Assembly: GCF_016863655.1 (NCBI RefSeq)
Contig: NZ_BOPH01000020.1
Span: forward strand, 1 to 64,000
Direction: 5' to 3'
DNA length: 64,000 bases
DNA from: Virgisporangium ochraceum
Lineage (GTDB): Bacteria; Actinomycetota; Actinomycetes; Mycobacteriales; Micromonosporaceae
Numbering within the stretch: the stretch's first letter is position 1; each line of letters opens with the position of its first letter. Positions 27,048-37,072 of the stretch are shown piece after piece. The position numbers and the translations under genes are program-made. The notes under the pieces are model-generated. The model saw only the letters and a program-made list of their open reading frames with translations, made no database searches and was not told the origin of the DNA.

Positions 27048-27985
27048 GACCGGAATCCTTTCAGATGCTCGATCACGCCGGTGGCGACGGCGACGGCCAT
27101 CGCGTCGAGCGCGTCGTGGGTCATCGCCGCCATGTGCGGCGTCGCGAGGACCCGGGGATGGTGCAGGAGCGGGTCGTCGGCCGGCGGCGGCTCGGGCGCG
27201 AACACGTCGACCGCGTAGCCGCGCAGCCGTCCGGTGTCGAGCGCGTCGAGTACGGCGGCCGCGTCGACCACCCCGGCCCGCGCGGTGTTCACCAGCAGGG
27301 CGCCGGGCCGCATGCGGGCCAGGGCGGCGGGACCGATGAGGCCGGTGGTCGCCGGCGTCTGCGGCACGTGCAGGCTCACCACGTCAGAATCCCGCAAGAC
27401 CTCGTCGAGGGAAACCTGGCGGACGTGAGAAGGCGGTGTCACGGCGGCGACGTCGTACGCGAGCACGGTCATGCCCAGCGCGACCGCGCGCCGCGCGACC
27501 CCTCGTCCGATCGCGCCGAGCCCGACGAGGCCCAGCGTGCGCCCCGCGAGCATGGTGCCGGTGAGCCCGGCGCCGACCACCGACGACGGCAGCGACCGGC
27601 CGGGTGGGAACGCGCCGCCCGACAGCGCGGCCAGCGCCGGCGGCAGGCTCCGCGCGAGGGACAGCGCCGCGAGGACCACGAACTCGGCCACCGACTCGGC
27701 GTTGGCGCCCGGCGTGCTGACCACCGGGATGCCCAGACGCTCGGCGGCGGCCAGGTCGATGCCGTCGAGGCCGGCGCCGTGCCGGCCGACCACGCGCAGC
27801 CGGGGAGCCGCCGCCAGCATGGCGGCGGTCACGGGTGAGGAGCGCACCACGAGCGCGTCGGCGTCCGTCAGCGGCCCGGCCGCGAGCGCCGCGGGGTCGG
27901 TCGCGTTGGCGACCCGCACGTCGCCGGCCGCGCGCAGCAGCGCCATCCCCGCCTCGGCGATGGGCTCGGTGAGGAGGATCCGCAT
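27044..27985 (-). CDS. D-2-hydroxyacid dehydrogenase (SerA/GhrB-like)
   Basis: 313 residues. The NAD-binding loop is GLVGLGAIGRG, the catalytic Arg is in NTARAGVVD, the Glu in VFAPEPPP, and the His in TPHMAAMTHDA. VGRHGAGLDGIDL is the usual N-terminal hinge. Length fits single-domain 2-ketoacid reductases, with no ACT regulatory domain, so biosynthetic SerA is unlikely. The start ATG shares one base with the stop of the aldehyde dehydrogenase gene (TAATG). It probably interconverts a 2-oxo and D-2-hydroxy acid in the same catabolic pathway. A second member of the family is encoded at 44255. Confidence 0.88.
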   Translation of the reverse strand: MRILLTEPIAEAGMALLRAAGDVRVANATDPAALAAGPLTDADALVVRSSPVTAAMLAAAPRLRVVGRHGAGLDGIDLAAAERLGIPVVSTPGANAESVAEFVVLAALSLARSLPPALAALSGGAFPPGRSLPSSVVGAGLTGTMLAGRTLGLVGLGAIGRGVARRAVALGMTVLAYDVAAVTPPSHVRQVSLDEVLRDSDVVSLHVPQTPATTGLIGPAALARMRPGALLVNTARAGVVDAAAVLDALDTGRLRGYAVDVFAPEPPPADDPLLHHPRVLATPHMAAMTHDALDAMAVAVATGVIEHLKGFRS

Positions 27986-29403
27986 TACCAGCCCGTGTAA
28001 CAGGTGACCAGCACCGTGTAGAAGTCGCGGGCGTAGCCGCCCTGCTCCCGGGGGCCGTGGTTGGACTCGCCGGTGCCGCCGAACGGCAGGTGCAGCTCGG
28101 TGCCGGCGGTCGGCAGGTTCACCGAGACGATGCCCGCGCGGGCGTCGCGCTTGAACCGCTCCGCGGCCGACAGCGACGTCGTCACGATCCCGGCCGACAG
28201 CCCGTACCTCGTGTCGTTGGCGACCGCCAGCGCCTCGTCGTAGTCGTCGACCTCGATGACCGCCGACACCGGCCCGAAGATCTCCTCCCGCGCGATCCGC
28301 ATGTCGTTGCGGGCACCGGTGAACAGCGCCGGGCGCATGAACTGTCCACTGTGGTCGCCGCCGGTCACCAGCGACGCGCCCTCGGCCTTCCCCACCGCCA
28401 CGTACCCGAGGTTCTGGTCGAGCTGGGCCGCGCTCACCACCGGTCCCAGCTGCGAGGCCGGGTCGAGCGGATCGCCGACGCGCAACGCGGCCGCACGCTG
28501 CGCGAGCGCCGCGACGAACCGGTCGTGGATGCCGCGCTGCACGACGAGCCGGCTCGACGCCGTGCACCGCTGGCCGGTGCTGAAGAAGCTGCCGTCGAGC
28601 GCGCACCGCACCGCGACGTCGAGGTCGGCGTCGTCGAGCACGACGAGCGGGTTCTTGCCGCCCATCTCCAGCTGGAACCGCTTGTTGCCGTGGGCGATGC
28701 ACCGCTGCGCCACGTGCATGCCGGTGCCGGTGCCACCGGTGAACGACACACCGTCCACATCGGACGACGTGAGCAGCTCCTCGCCGACCACGCGCCCCGA
28801 GCCGATCACGAGGTTGAAGACCCCGGGCGGGAAGCCGGCGTCGGCGATGATCCGGGCGAGCTCGCCGGCCGACGCGGTCACCAGCTCGGCGGGCTTGAGC
28901 ACCACGGTGTTGCCGTACGCGAGCGCCGGCGCGACCTTCCATGCGGGGATCGCGAGCGGGTAGTTCCACGGCGTGATGACGCCGACCACGCCGAGCGGCC
29001 GCCGGCGCACCTCGGCGTGCACGTCCGGGCGCGTCGACGCGTACACCTCGCCCTGCGGCTGCAGCAGCTGGTGCGCGTAGTAACGGAACGTCTGCCCGGC
29101 GCGGGTCACCTCGCCGCGCGCCTCCGCCAGCAGCTTGCCCTCCTCGCGGGCGAGCAGCTCGGCCAGTTCGTCCACTCTGGACAGGATCGTCGTGCCGACC
29201 CGGTCGAGCAGCTCCATGCGGGCGGCCACGGGGTGACGCGCCCAGCCCGGCTGTGCGGCCCGGGCCGCCGCTACAGCGGCCTTCGCGGTGGACGCGTCGG
29301 CGGTGGCGTACTCCGAGACGACGTCGTCGGGCCGGGCGGGATTGAGGTTCTGACGGCGCTCCCCGTCGACCCACTCACCGCCGACGAGGTTGAGGTGCAG
29401 CAC
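27985..29403 (-). CDS. NAD(P)-dependent aldehyde dehydrogenase, semialdehyde type
   Basis: 472 residues. PWNYPLAIPAWKVAPAL is the oxyanion/Asn region, LKPAE the cofactor Lys-Glu, FTGGTGTG the Rossmann turn, LEMGGKNPLVV carries the general base Glu and FSTGQRCTASSRLVV the nucleophilic Cys. The N-terminus (VGGEWVDGERRQNLNPARPD) resembles 2-oxoglutarate semialdehyde (2,5-dioxovalerate) and succinate semialdehyde dehydrogenases. It starts with the GTG sharing bases with the DppF stop (TAGTG). With the transporter upstream it probably oxidises a semialdehyde derived from an imported amino acid or peptide. Confidence 0.88.
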   Translation of the reverse strand: MLHLNLVGGEWVDGERRQNLNPARPDDVVSEYATADASTAKAAVAAARAAQPGWARHPVAARMELLDRVGTTILSRVDELAELLAREEGKLLAEARGEVTRAGQTFRYYAHQLLQPQGEVYASTRPDVHAEVRRRPLGVVGVITPWNYPLAIPAWKVAPALAYGNTVVLKPAELVTASAGELARIIADAGFPPGVFNLVIGSGRVVGEELLTSSDVDGVSFTGGTGTGMHVAQRCIAHGNKRFQLEMGGKNPLVVLDDADLDVAVRCALDGSFFSTGQRCTASSRLVVQRGIHDRFVAALAQRAAALRVGDPLDPASQLGPVVSAAQLDQNLGYVAVGKAEGASLVTGGDHSGQFMRPALFTGARNDMRIAREEIFGPVSAVIEVDDYDEALAVANDTRYGLSAGIVTTSLSAAERFKRDARAGIVSVNLPTAGTELHLPFGGTGESNHGPREQGGYARDFYTVLVTCYTGW

Positions 29404-30413
29404 TAGTTCTTCTCTCCCACCGCTATGGGCGCGTTCTCCGGGAAGTGGCACGCCACCCGGTGCCCGGTGTCCGTTGTGGACAGTGTTGCGTTCGATAGGG
29501 GCGGTGCCGTCGTCGCGCACACGTCCTGCGCCTTCCAGCACCGGGTGCGGAAGCGGCAGCCGCTCGGCGGGTCGAGCGGGCTCGGCACGTCGCCGGTGAG
29601 GATGATGCGCTGGCGGTCGGTCTCGACGAGCGGGTCGGGGATCGGCACGGCCGACAGCAGCGCCTTGGTGTACGGGTGCTGCGGCCGCAGGTAGATCTCC
29701 TCGGACCCGCCGACCTCGACCACCGTGCCGAGGTACATCACCGCGATGCGGTCGCACAGGTGCCGCACCACGGCGAGGTCGTGCGCGATGAACATCATCG
29801 TGAGGCCCAGCTCCTCCTGGAGCTGTTCGAGCAGGTTGACGATCTGCGCCTGCACCGACACGTCCAGCGCCGACACCGGTTCGTCGGCGACGACGAAGTC
29901 GGGGCCGCTCACCAGTGCCCGCGCGATGCCGACGCGCTGGCGCTGGCCGCCGGAGAACTCGTGCGGGTAGCGGTCGTGCCACTGCTCGCTGAGCCCGACG
30001 AGCTGCATCGTCTCGTACGCCTTGCGCCGGCGGCCGGACGCGTCGAGGTCGGAGTGCACGAGCAGCGGCTCCTCGATGAGCTCGCCGATCGTCATGCGGG
30101 GGTTCAGCGACGCGAACGGGTCCTGGAAGACCATCTGCATGCGGCGGCGCATCGCGCGCATCCTCCGCTTGGGCAGCGTCGTCAGCTCCGTGCCGTCGAA
30201 GGTCACGCTGCCATGGGACGGGCGCAGCAGCTGCAGGATGGCCCGCCCGGTGGTGGACTTGCCGCAGCCGGACTCCCCCACGACGCCGAGGATCTCGCCC
30301 CGCCGGATGTCGAGGTCCACATTGGACACCGCGCGCAGCCGGGCCGGCAGCAGCGAGCCCTGCCGGGGCACCTTGAAGTCGACCGCGAGGTCGCGCACCT
30401 CCAGGAGGTTCAT
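29403..30413 (-). CDS. dppF: Peptide ABC transporter ATPase, DppF/OppF type
   Basis: 336 residues. Walker [15 protein letters not shown]-loop [16 protein letters not shown], signature [15 protein letters not shown], Walker [15 protein letters not shown], switch IAHDLAVV. The C-terminal extension has the Cys-rich [17 protein letters not shown] motif diagnostic of oligopeptide/dipeptide ATPases. It overlaps DppD by 4 bases. It should pair with DppD under the DppBC permeases encoded at 32107-33958. Confidence 0.93.
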   Translation of the reverse strand: MNLLEVRDLAVDFKVPRQGSLLPARLRAVSNVDLDIRRGEILGVVGESGCGKSTTGRAILQLLRPSHGSVTFDGTELTTLPKRRMRAMRRRMQMVFQDPFASLNPRMTIGELIEEPLLVHSDLDASGRRRKAYETMQLVGLSEQWHDRYPHEFSGGQRQRVGIARALVSGPDFVVADEPVSALDVSVQAQIVNLLEQLQEELGLTMMFIAHDLAVVRHLCDRIAVMYLGTVVEVGGSEEIYLRPQHPYTKALLSAVPIPDPLVETDRQRIILTGDVPSPLDPPSGCRFRTRCWKAQDVCATTAPPLSNATLSTTDTGHRVACHFPENAPIAVGEKN

Positions 30414-31441
30414 GCCGGCACCGCCTGGTCCTTGAACCGGTCCTCCGTGGACAGCCAGCCGCCGCCTTGCATGCCCCAGCACCGCGTCCGCTGGTCGCGG
30501 TCGGGCCGCTCGTGGGTGAGCACCAGCTCCGGCACCTCCTCCCGGCAGGTGTCCCGCGCGTGGACACACCGCGGCTCGAACCGGCAGCCGGGCGGCATCG
30601 CCGACAGCTCCGGCGGCCGGCCGGCGATCGGGCGCAGCTTGCCGCCCTTGACGAGGTCGAGCCGCGGCACCGAGCCGAGCAGCCCCCACGTGTACGGCAT
30701 CTGCGGGCGGTGGAACAGGTCGACGGTGCCCGCCTTTTCGACGATCTGGCCCGCGTACATCACGTTGACCCGCTCGGCCATGCCCGCCACGACCCCGAGG
30801 TCGTGGGTGATGAAGAGCACCGCGGTGCCGGTCTCCCGCGCGAGGTCGCGCAGCAGGTCGAGGATCTGCGCCTGGATGGTGACGTCGAGCGCGGTGGTGA
30901 TCTCGTCGGCGAGGATCAGCTTCGGCTCGCACGACAGCGCCATCGCGATCATCACGCGTTGGCGCATGCCGCCGGAGAGCTGGTGCGGGTAGGACCCGAG
31001 CCGGGTCGCCGCCGCCGGGATGCGCACCAGCTCCAGCAGCTCGACCGCCCGCCTGCGGGCGGCCCGCCGGCCGATCCCCAGGTGCAGCTCCAGGGCCTCG
31101 GTGATCTGACGCCCGACGGTGAGCACCGGGTTCAGCGAGGTCATCGGGTCCTGGAAGATCATCGCGATGCCCTTGCCGCGCACGGCCCGCATCTCCCGCT
31201 TGTTCAGCGTGACCAGGTCGCGGCCCTCGAAGAGGACCTGCCCACCGGTCACCTGCCCGGCCGGCGGCACGATCAGGCCCATGATCGACTGTGCGGTCGC
31301 GGATTTGCCGCAGCCGGACTCTCCGACCAGCGCCACCATCTCCCCCGCGTCGACCGTGAAGGAGACCCCGTCCACGGCCGTCACCGGACCGCGCGCGGTA
31401 CGGAACTCGGTGCGCAGATCACGCACCTCCAACAACGCCAT
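30410..31441 (-). CDS. dppD: Peptide ABC transporter ATPase, DppD/OppD type
   Basis: 343 residues. Walker [15 protein letters not shown]-loop [16 protein letters not shown], signature [15 protein letters not shown], Walker [15 protein letters not shown] (Ile in place of the usual Pro after Glu), switch ITHDLGVV. The C-terminal [14 protein letters not shown] motif is the oligopeptide-transporter extension. The ATG at 31441 has GGGGAG seven bases upstream; the longer open frame to 31573 would run through the divergent promoter. First gene of a five-gene leftward operon (dppD-dppF-aldehyde dehydrogenase-hydroxyacid dehydrogenase-acyl-CoA dehydrogenase), every junction overlapping. Confidence 0.93.
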   Translation of the reverse strand: MALLEVRDLRTEFRTARGPVTAVDGVSFTVDAGEMVALVGESGCGKSATAQSIMGLIVPPAGQVTGGQVLFEGRDLVTLNKREMRAVRGKGIAMIFQDPMTSLNPVLTVGRQITEALELHLGIGRRAARRRAVELLELVRIPAAATRLGSYPHQLSGGMRQRVMIAMALSCEPKLILADEITTALDVTIQAQILDLLRDLARETGTAVLFITHDLGVVAGMAERVNVMYAGQIVEKAGTVDLFHRPQMPYTWGLLGSVPRLDLVKGGKLRPIAGRPPELSAMPPGCRFEPRCVHARDTCREEVPELVLTHERPDRDQRTRCWGMQGGGWLSTEDRFKDQAVPA

Positions 31442-31510
31442 CCGAAACTCCCCATTTCGCCAGCCGTGAGCGTCGGCTTTCGTAAGGAGGGAGTGTTGCA
31501 CAGCCGATGT

Positions 31511-31547
31511 TCGTCGTCTAGGCTCCCGCAAGCGACGAATTACGTCG
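31511..31547 (+). promoter_or_regulatory. Composite Lrp-type operator A
   Basis: TCGTCGTCTAG (31511-31521), a nine-base gap, then AGCGACGAAT followed by TACGTCG; the palindrome CGACG-AATTA-CGTCG spans 31533-31547. It lies in the 125-base gap between divergent dppD and the Lrp gene. The same two blocks with the same nine-base gap recur at 49076-49112 in front of the dipeptidase-dppA operon. Long multipartite sites fit the octameric or hexadecameric Lrp/AsnC proteins. Confidence 0.72.
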
Positions 31548-31566
31548 ATATCGAGTTGGAGACTTG

Positions 31567-32088
31567 ATGACATCCAAGAGCTCGATCGCGAAGGACCGCA
31601 GCATCATCCGTGAGCTGGTCCAGGACCCCAGGCAGAGCAACGTCGCTCTCGCCGCGAAGGTCGGCCTTTCCGAGGGATCCGTCCGCCGCCGGATCGACCG
31701 CCTCCTCACCGAGGGCAAACTGCAGTTCTCCGCGATCCCCAGCGCCGCCTTCATGGGCCGCCCGGTGCACACGATCTTCGAGATCCAGAGCGCACCCGGC
31801 GCCACCGAGCAGCTCATCGACAAGCTGGCCGGCATGCCCGAAGTGGCCTACGTCTACCACGTGACGGGCCAGTTCGACATCTTCGCGGTCGGCTACTTCT
31901 CCAGCACCAACACCATGCGCCGCTTCTGGACCGAGCGCCTCGGCCACCTCGAAGGGGTCATGGAGAGCCGGTCGGTCATGGTGCTGCGGGTCGCGAAGCG
32001 GGCCCACGAGTGGTCCCGCGACCTCGCCGACGACGACGGGGAAGCGGCCTGGGACGCCGACCCCGAGTTATCCGGCTCAGCGAACTGA
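31567..32088 (+). CDS. Lrp/AsnC-family transcriptional regulator
   Basis: 173 residues: an N-terminal helix-turn-helix ([23 protein letters not shown] then [14 protein letters not shown]) and a C-terminal RAM/ligand-binding alpha-beta sandwich ([19 protein letters not shown]). These proteins sense amino acids and regulate uptake and catabolism genes nearby. ATG at 31567 has GGAG seven bases upstream; a TTG three bases earlier is unlikely. A TTA leucine codon, rare in such genomes, occurs at 32068-32070 near the C-terminus. DppB starts 18 bases downstream, so regulator and permeases form one transcript. Confidence 0.92.
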   Translation: MTSKSSIAKDRSIIRELVQDPRQSNVALAAKVGLSEGSVRRRIDRLLTEGKLQFSAIPSAAFMGRPVHTIFEIQSAPGATEQLIDKLAGMPEVAYVYHVTGQFDIFAVGYFSSTNTMRRFWTERLGHLEGVMESRSVMVLRVAKRAHEWSRDLADDDGEAAWDADPELSGSAN

Positions 32089-32106
32089 CCCGAAAGAAGC
32101 ACAACC

Positions 32107-33043
<937 letters not shown>

Positions 33044-33054
<11 letters not shown>

Positions 33055-33958
33055 CGTCGAAATGGTCACCAGGGCCGAGACCCGGCGGATGAGCCGGCTG
33101 CGCATGGTCGGCGTCCGCGGTGGCACGCTGCTGCGGCTGCTGCTGCGCGACAAGGTCGGTGCCGTGGGCCTGGTGATCGTGGTCCTCATGGTGCTGTCGG
33201 CCGCGCTCGCGCCGCTCATCGCGCCGTACGACCCCACCGCGATGTCGAACCAGCGCCTCGCCACCCCGGGCGGCACGTTCCCGCTCGGTGCCGACGAGGC
33301 CGGCCGCGACCTGCTGAGCCGCGCCCTCTACGGCGCGCGGACCTCGCTGACCGTCAGCCTCGTCGTGGTGACCTGCGCGGCGGCCATCGGCATCCTGCTG
33401 GGCCTGCTCGCCGGCTTCTACCGCGGCTGGATCGACGCCGTCATCTCGCCGGTCACCGACATCCTGTTCGCGTTCCCGACCCTGCTGCTGGCCCTGGCCG
33501 TCGTCGCGGCCCGCGGCCCGGGCACCGAGAACCTCGTGCTGGCGCTGGTGATCGTGTTCATCCCGAGCTTCGCCCGCATCGTCCGCGGCACCGCGATGTC
33601 GGTCCGCCGCGAGCCGTACGTCGAGTCGGGGCAGGCGGTCGGGCTGAGCAACGCCCGGCTGATCCTGAAGTACATCCTGCCGAACTCGATCGCGCCGATC
33701 GCGGTGCAGTTCACCACCAGCATCGCCTACGCGATCCTGGTCGAGGCGTCACTGGGCTACCTCGGCCTGGGCGTGCAGCCGCCGCAGCCGTCGTGGGGTT
33801 CGATGCTGAGCAACGGCAAGGCCTTCATGGAGCTGTCGATCTGGCCGTCGCTGGTACCCGGCCTGTGCATCATGATCGCGGTGCTCGGCTTCAACCTCCT
33901 CGGCGACACCCTCCGCGACGTCCTCGACCCGCGGTTGCGCGGCCGCAGCGCCCGCTAA
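33044..33958 (+). CDS. dppC: Peptide ABC transporter permease, DppC type
   Basis: 304 residues. An N-terminal cytoplasmic arm leads to helix 1 (VGLVIVVLMVLSAALAPLIA). ADEAGRDLLSRALYGARTSL is the DppC signature loop; the EAA loop is PYVESGQAVGLSNARLILKY; the C-terminus is LGDTLRDVLDPRLRGRSAR. I use the GTG at 33044 that overlaps DppB; an ATG at 33062 is the alternative. Substrate-binding DppA is encoded 13 kb away at 46343. Confidence 0.92.
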
Positions 33959-33997
33959 CCCGGTCCGCGGCGCCCCCAGCCCAGTCGGCCCCCGGCG

Positions 33998-34044
33998 GAT
34001 CTTGGACACTCGTACATCCATCCGATGCACAAGCGTCCAAGATC
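33998..34044. repeat. Imperfect palindromic element 2 (GATCTTGGAC type)
   Basis: Arms of 21 bases, 33998-34018 and 34024-34044, pair with three mismatches around a five-base loop. The arm opens GATCTTGGAC. It sits between dppC and the E1 gene, so it may also end the dpp transcript, but no T-run follows. In position and design it resembles elements 1 and 3. Confidence 0.85.
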
Positions 34045-34089
34045 GCCGACATGAGGGTCCCGACCTGGCTGCAGCAGGAAGGTTTGTTC

Positions 34090-36261
34090 ATGGAGTCTGT
34101 TGATGAGCGTCTGGTGCGGCGGCTCGGCGGGTCGCTGCCGGAGCCGGCTTCCGCCGACGCGGACGTCGATCCTGAGCTGCTGCTGCGGTATCTCGACGCG
34201 CAGCTCCAGGCCCGCCACCTCGACCTCGCGCTGCGGTGGCTGCAGTCGCGGAAGGAGGGGTTCTACACCATCGGGTCGAGCGGGCACGAGTCGAACGCCG
34301 CCGTGGCGTTGGCGTTGCGGCCCACCGACCCGGCGCTGCTGCACTACCGGTCGGGCGGGTTCTACGCCGCGCGCGCCGGGCAGGTGCCGGGGTCCACGCC
34401 GATCAGCGACGTGCTGCACTCCGCGGCGGCGTCCACATTGGACCCGATCTCCGGCGGGCGCCACAAGGTGTTCGGGAACAGGGCGTTGAACATCGTTCCG
34501 CAGACCTCGACGATCGCGTCGCATCTGCCCCGCGCGATGGGCATGGCGTTCGCGTTCGGGCGGGGGGCCGGCACCACCTATCCGGCGGACGCCGTCGTGG
34601 TCAGCAGCTTCGGTGACGCGTCGTTGAACCACTCCACCGCCGCGGGCGCGCTCAACGCCGTCGGCTACAGCGTGCACCAGGGGCTGCCGATGCCGCTGCT
34701 GCTCGTCTGCGAGGACAACGGCATCGGCATCAGCACCCGCTCCCCGCGCGGCTGGGTGCGGCAGGTGCTGTCGTCGCTGCCGGGCATCCGGTACGCGCAC
34801 GCCGACGGCACCGACCCCGTCCGTCTCCTCGCGGTGGCCGCCGGGGCGGCCCGCCTGGTCCGCGAGACCCGCACGCCGGCCGTGCTGCACCTGGGCACCG
34901 TGCGGTTCATGGGCCACGCCGGCTCCGACGCCGAACTGGCGTACCGCAGCCGCTCCGAGATCGTCGCCGACTACGACCGCGACCCGATCCTCGCGACCGC
35001 CGCGGCCCTCGCCCACCGCGGCATCCTCGGCCCCGCCGAGACGCTCGAACGCTACGAGGCCGCCCGCACGCTCGTCATGGACGAGGCCCGCCTGCTCGTC
35101 GGCCGCGTCGCGCGCCTCGACAGCGCCGCCGCGGTCACCGCGCCGTTGACCGCGCGGCGCCGCGCGGAGGTGAGTGCGGCCGCCGTGCGGGCGGCCGCGT
35201 CGGGACGCGAGGCCGTCTTCGGCGGAAAACCCGGGGAGACGCGCGGCCCACTCACTCTCGCCCAGGCCATCAACGCGGCCCTGCACGACGCGCTGCTCGC
35301 GTTCCCGAACGCCCAGGTGTTCGGCGAGGATGTGGCGCGCAAGGGCGGCGTGTACGGCGTCACGCGGGGGCTGCGCAAGGCGTTCGGCGCCGGCCGGGTC
35401 TTCGACACGCTGCTCGACGAGCAGTCGATCCTCGGGCTGGCCCTGGGTGGCGCGCTCGCCGGCACGTTGCCGATCCCGGAGATCCAGTACCTGGCGTACC
35501 TGCACAACGCCGAGGACCAGCTGCGCGGCGAGGCCGGGTCCCTGACGTTCTTCTCCGACGGGCAGTACGCGAACGGCATGGTCGTACGCATCGCCGGGCT
35601 GGCGTACCAGAAGGGGTTCGGCGGCCACTTCCACAACGACAACTCGGTGGCGGTGCTGCGCGACATCCCCGGGCTGGCGTTCGCGGTCGCGTCGCACCCC
35701 GCCACGGCGCCGGCCCTGCTGCGCCAGTGCCTCGCGCTGGCGCAGGCCGAGGGACGCGTGTGCGTGTTTCTCGAACCCATCGCGCTCTACCACACGCGCG
35801 ACCTGCACACCGACGGCGACAGCGGCTGGCTCGCGCCCTATGAGGCGCCCGACGCGTGGACCGAACGTCCGTGGGGAGAGGTGAGGACCCTCGGCGACGG
35901 TGCTTCTCTGGCGCTCGTCACCTTCGGAAATGGCGTGCCGATGAGCCTGCGCGTGGCCGCGGACCTCGCCCACGACGGCGCCGACGCCCGGGTGGTCGAC
36001 CTGCAGTGGCTGGCGCCGCTGCCGACGGCGAGCCTGCTGGCGGCGCTGGAGGGCGTGTCGCGGGTGCTGGTCGTCGACGAGACCCGCCACTCCGGTGGCG
36101 TGTCGGAGGCGGTGGTGGCGGCGCTGGTCGACGGCGGATTCGCGGGGCGGATCGCGCGAGTGACCAGTGTGGACAGTTACGTGCCGCTGGGCCCGGCCGC
36201 CGACCGGGTGCTGCTCGGCGAGGCCGACATCCTGCGCGCGGCGCGCGAACTCCTGGGCTGA
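34090..36261 (+). CDS. 2-oxoacid dehydrogenase E1, alpha and beta subunits fused
   Basis: 723 residues, a thiamine-diphosphate decarboxylase/dehydrogenase of branched-chain or acetoin type. The alpha half (about 1-360) has the cofactor motif as GDASLNHSTAAGALN followed by CEDNGIGIS; the beta half (about 395-723) has FGEDVARKGGVYGVTRGL, LDEQSILGLALGGALAG and IQYLAYLHNAEDQLRGEAGS, and a transketolase-C tail (VDLQWLAPLP, VVDETRHSGGVSE). Fusion of the two chains is known in actinobacteria and Bacteroidetes. No E2 or E3 gene is in the window, so it must use lipoyl partners encoded elsewhere. ATG 34090 has GGAAGG nine bases upstream; an in-frame ATG at 34051 lies next to the palindrome. Confidence 0.88.
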   Translation: MESVDERLVRRLGGSLPEPASADADVDPELLLRYLDAQLQARHLDLALRWLQSRKEGFYTIGSSGHESNAAVALALRPTDPALLHYRSGGFYAARAGQVPGSTPISDVLHSAAASTLDPISGGRHKVFGNRALNIVPQTSTIASHLPRAMGMAFAFGRGAGTTYPADAVVVSSFGDASLNHSTAAGALNAVGYSVHQGLPMPLLLVCEDNGIGISTRSPRGWVRQVLSSLPGIRYAHADGTDPVRLLAVAAGAARLVRETRTPAVLHLGTVRFMGHAGSDAELAYRSRSEIVADYDRDPILATAAALAHRGILGPAETLERYEAARTLVMDEARLLVGRVARLDSAAAVTAPLTARRRAEVSAAAVRAAASGREAVFGGKPGETRGPLTLAQAINAALHDALLAFPNAQVFGEDVARKGGVYGVTRGLRKAFGAGRVFDTLLDEQSILGLALGGALAGTLPIPEIQYLAYLHNAEDQLRGEAGSLTFFSDGQYANGMVVRIAGLAYQKGFGGHFHNDNSVAVLRDIPGLAFAVASHPATAPALLRQCLALAQAEGRVCVFLEPIALYHTRDLHTDGDSGWLAPYEAPDAWTERPWGEVRTLGDGASLALVTFGNGVPMSLRVAADLAHDGADARVVDLQWLAPLPTASLLAALEGVSRVLVVDETRHSGGVSEAVVAALVDGGFAGRIARVTSVDSYVPLGPAADRVLLGEADILRAARELLG

Positions 36262-36298
36262 CCGCGGCCGGGCGGGTCCGGATGCGGCGTCCGCGCGG

Positions 36299-36628
36299 CC
36301 GGCTGGTTGGCACCGGGCCGCGTACGCGTTGTGCGGCAACCCGCACCGGGCCGACGACATCGTGCAGGCCACGGTCACCGGCCTGTACCGGCACTGGTCG
36401 CCCGCACCTGAGCCCGACCCGCCGGAGGACCGGCACGCCCTGCGGGTCGCGCTCGCGGCGCTCCCCCGGCCGCACCGCACGGTGATCGTCCTGCGGTACA
36501 TCTGCGACCTCTCGGTCGAGGACACGGCCGCCGCCCTGCGGTACGCGCCGAACACCGTCAAGAGCCACACCGTGCGGCGACTGGCGGCGCTGCGCCGCAT
36601 CCTCGGCGACGCCGCGAGGCTGCGATGA
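36299..36628 (+). pseudogene. Remnant of a SigE-type ECF sigma factor
   Basis: The frame reads WHRAAYALCGNPHRADDIVQA then TVTGLYRHW, the start of sigma region 2, and jumps directly to LRVALAALPRPHRTVIVLRY and LSVEDTAAALRYAPNTVKSH, region 4. About 40-50 residues of late region 2 and the linker, including the -10-binding part, are missing, and no in-frame start codon precedes the remnant (frame open back into the E1 stop). It ends TGA overlapping the next ATG (ATGA), the normal junction of such sigma genes with their partner gene. It cannot encode a working sigma factor. Confidence 0.75.
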
Positions 36629-37031
36629 AGGAGGAGCCGATGGACGACCACGTGCTGGGGACGCGCCTCAAGGTCCTGCTCGACCCGCCACCACCGGGTA
36701 TCGACGCGGTCCGGGCGACGGCGCACGACCGCACCGACCCGGCGCCTCCCGCGGACTACGACCGGTGCGCGGTCCGGCCGGGTACGCGGGTGCGGACGCC
36801 ACCGCCGTCAACGCCGGGGGGACGTCGCCGGCACCGCGTTCCGGCGGAAGGACGGCGCCCTCGGGCCATCTCATCGGACGGCGTCCTCGTGCTGAACGAC
36901 GAGGAGAAGGGCGGCGTGGTCGTGGTCGACGCGGCGGGCGGGTACGCCGGCTGCCCACGCCGTCGGGCAGGGCGACCGCCATCAGCGACGACGGGCGCAC
37001 CATCGTCGGCTCGGCCGTGTGGACCTGCTGA
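36625..37031 (+). pseudogene. Frameshifted partner of the sigma remnant (HAF-repeat-like protein)
   Basis: It starts normally (MDDHVLGTRLKVLLDPPPPG, like the N-termini of proteins encoded after SigE-type sigma genes). Three frames then alternate: YAGADATAVNAGG, DVAGTAFRRKDGALG, ISSDGVLVLNDEEKGGVVVV, and RLPTPSGRATAISDDGRTIV, the last ending at a stop at 37029-37031. Joined, these give a short extracellular HAF-repeat/propeller-like protein, but at least two or three indels separate them, and most of a normal-length gene is absent. With the sigma remnant it marks a decayed two-gene locus. Confidence 0.65.
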
Positions 37032-37072
37032 CCCCCGTGGGGGTCGGGCTCCCGTCGGGCGGCCGCTTCGCA

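Noticed and set aside
33998..36261. E1 gene as part of the peptide-catabolic regulon
   Set aside because: Separated by a palindromic element, no operator copy upstream, and no coupling to the dpp genes.
33955..36726. 923-codon minus-strand frame opposite the E1 gene
   Set aside because: Antisense shadow; E1 thiamine-diphosphate motifs are on the plus strand.
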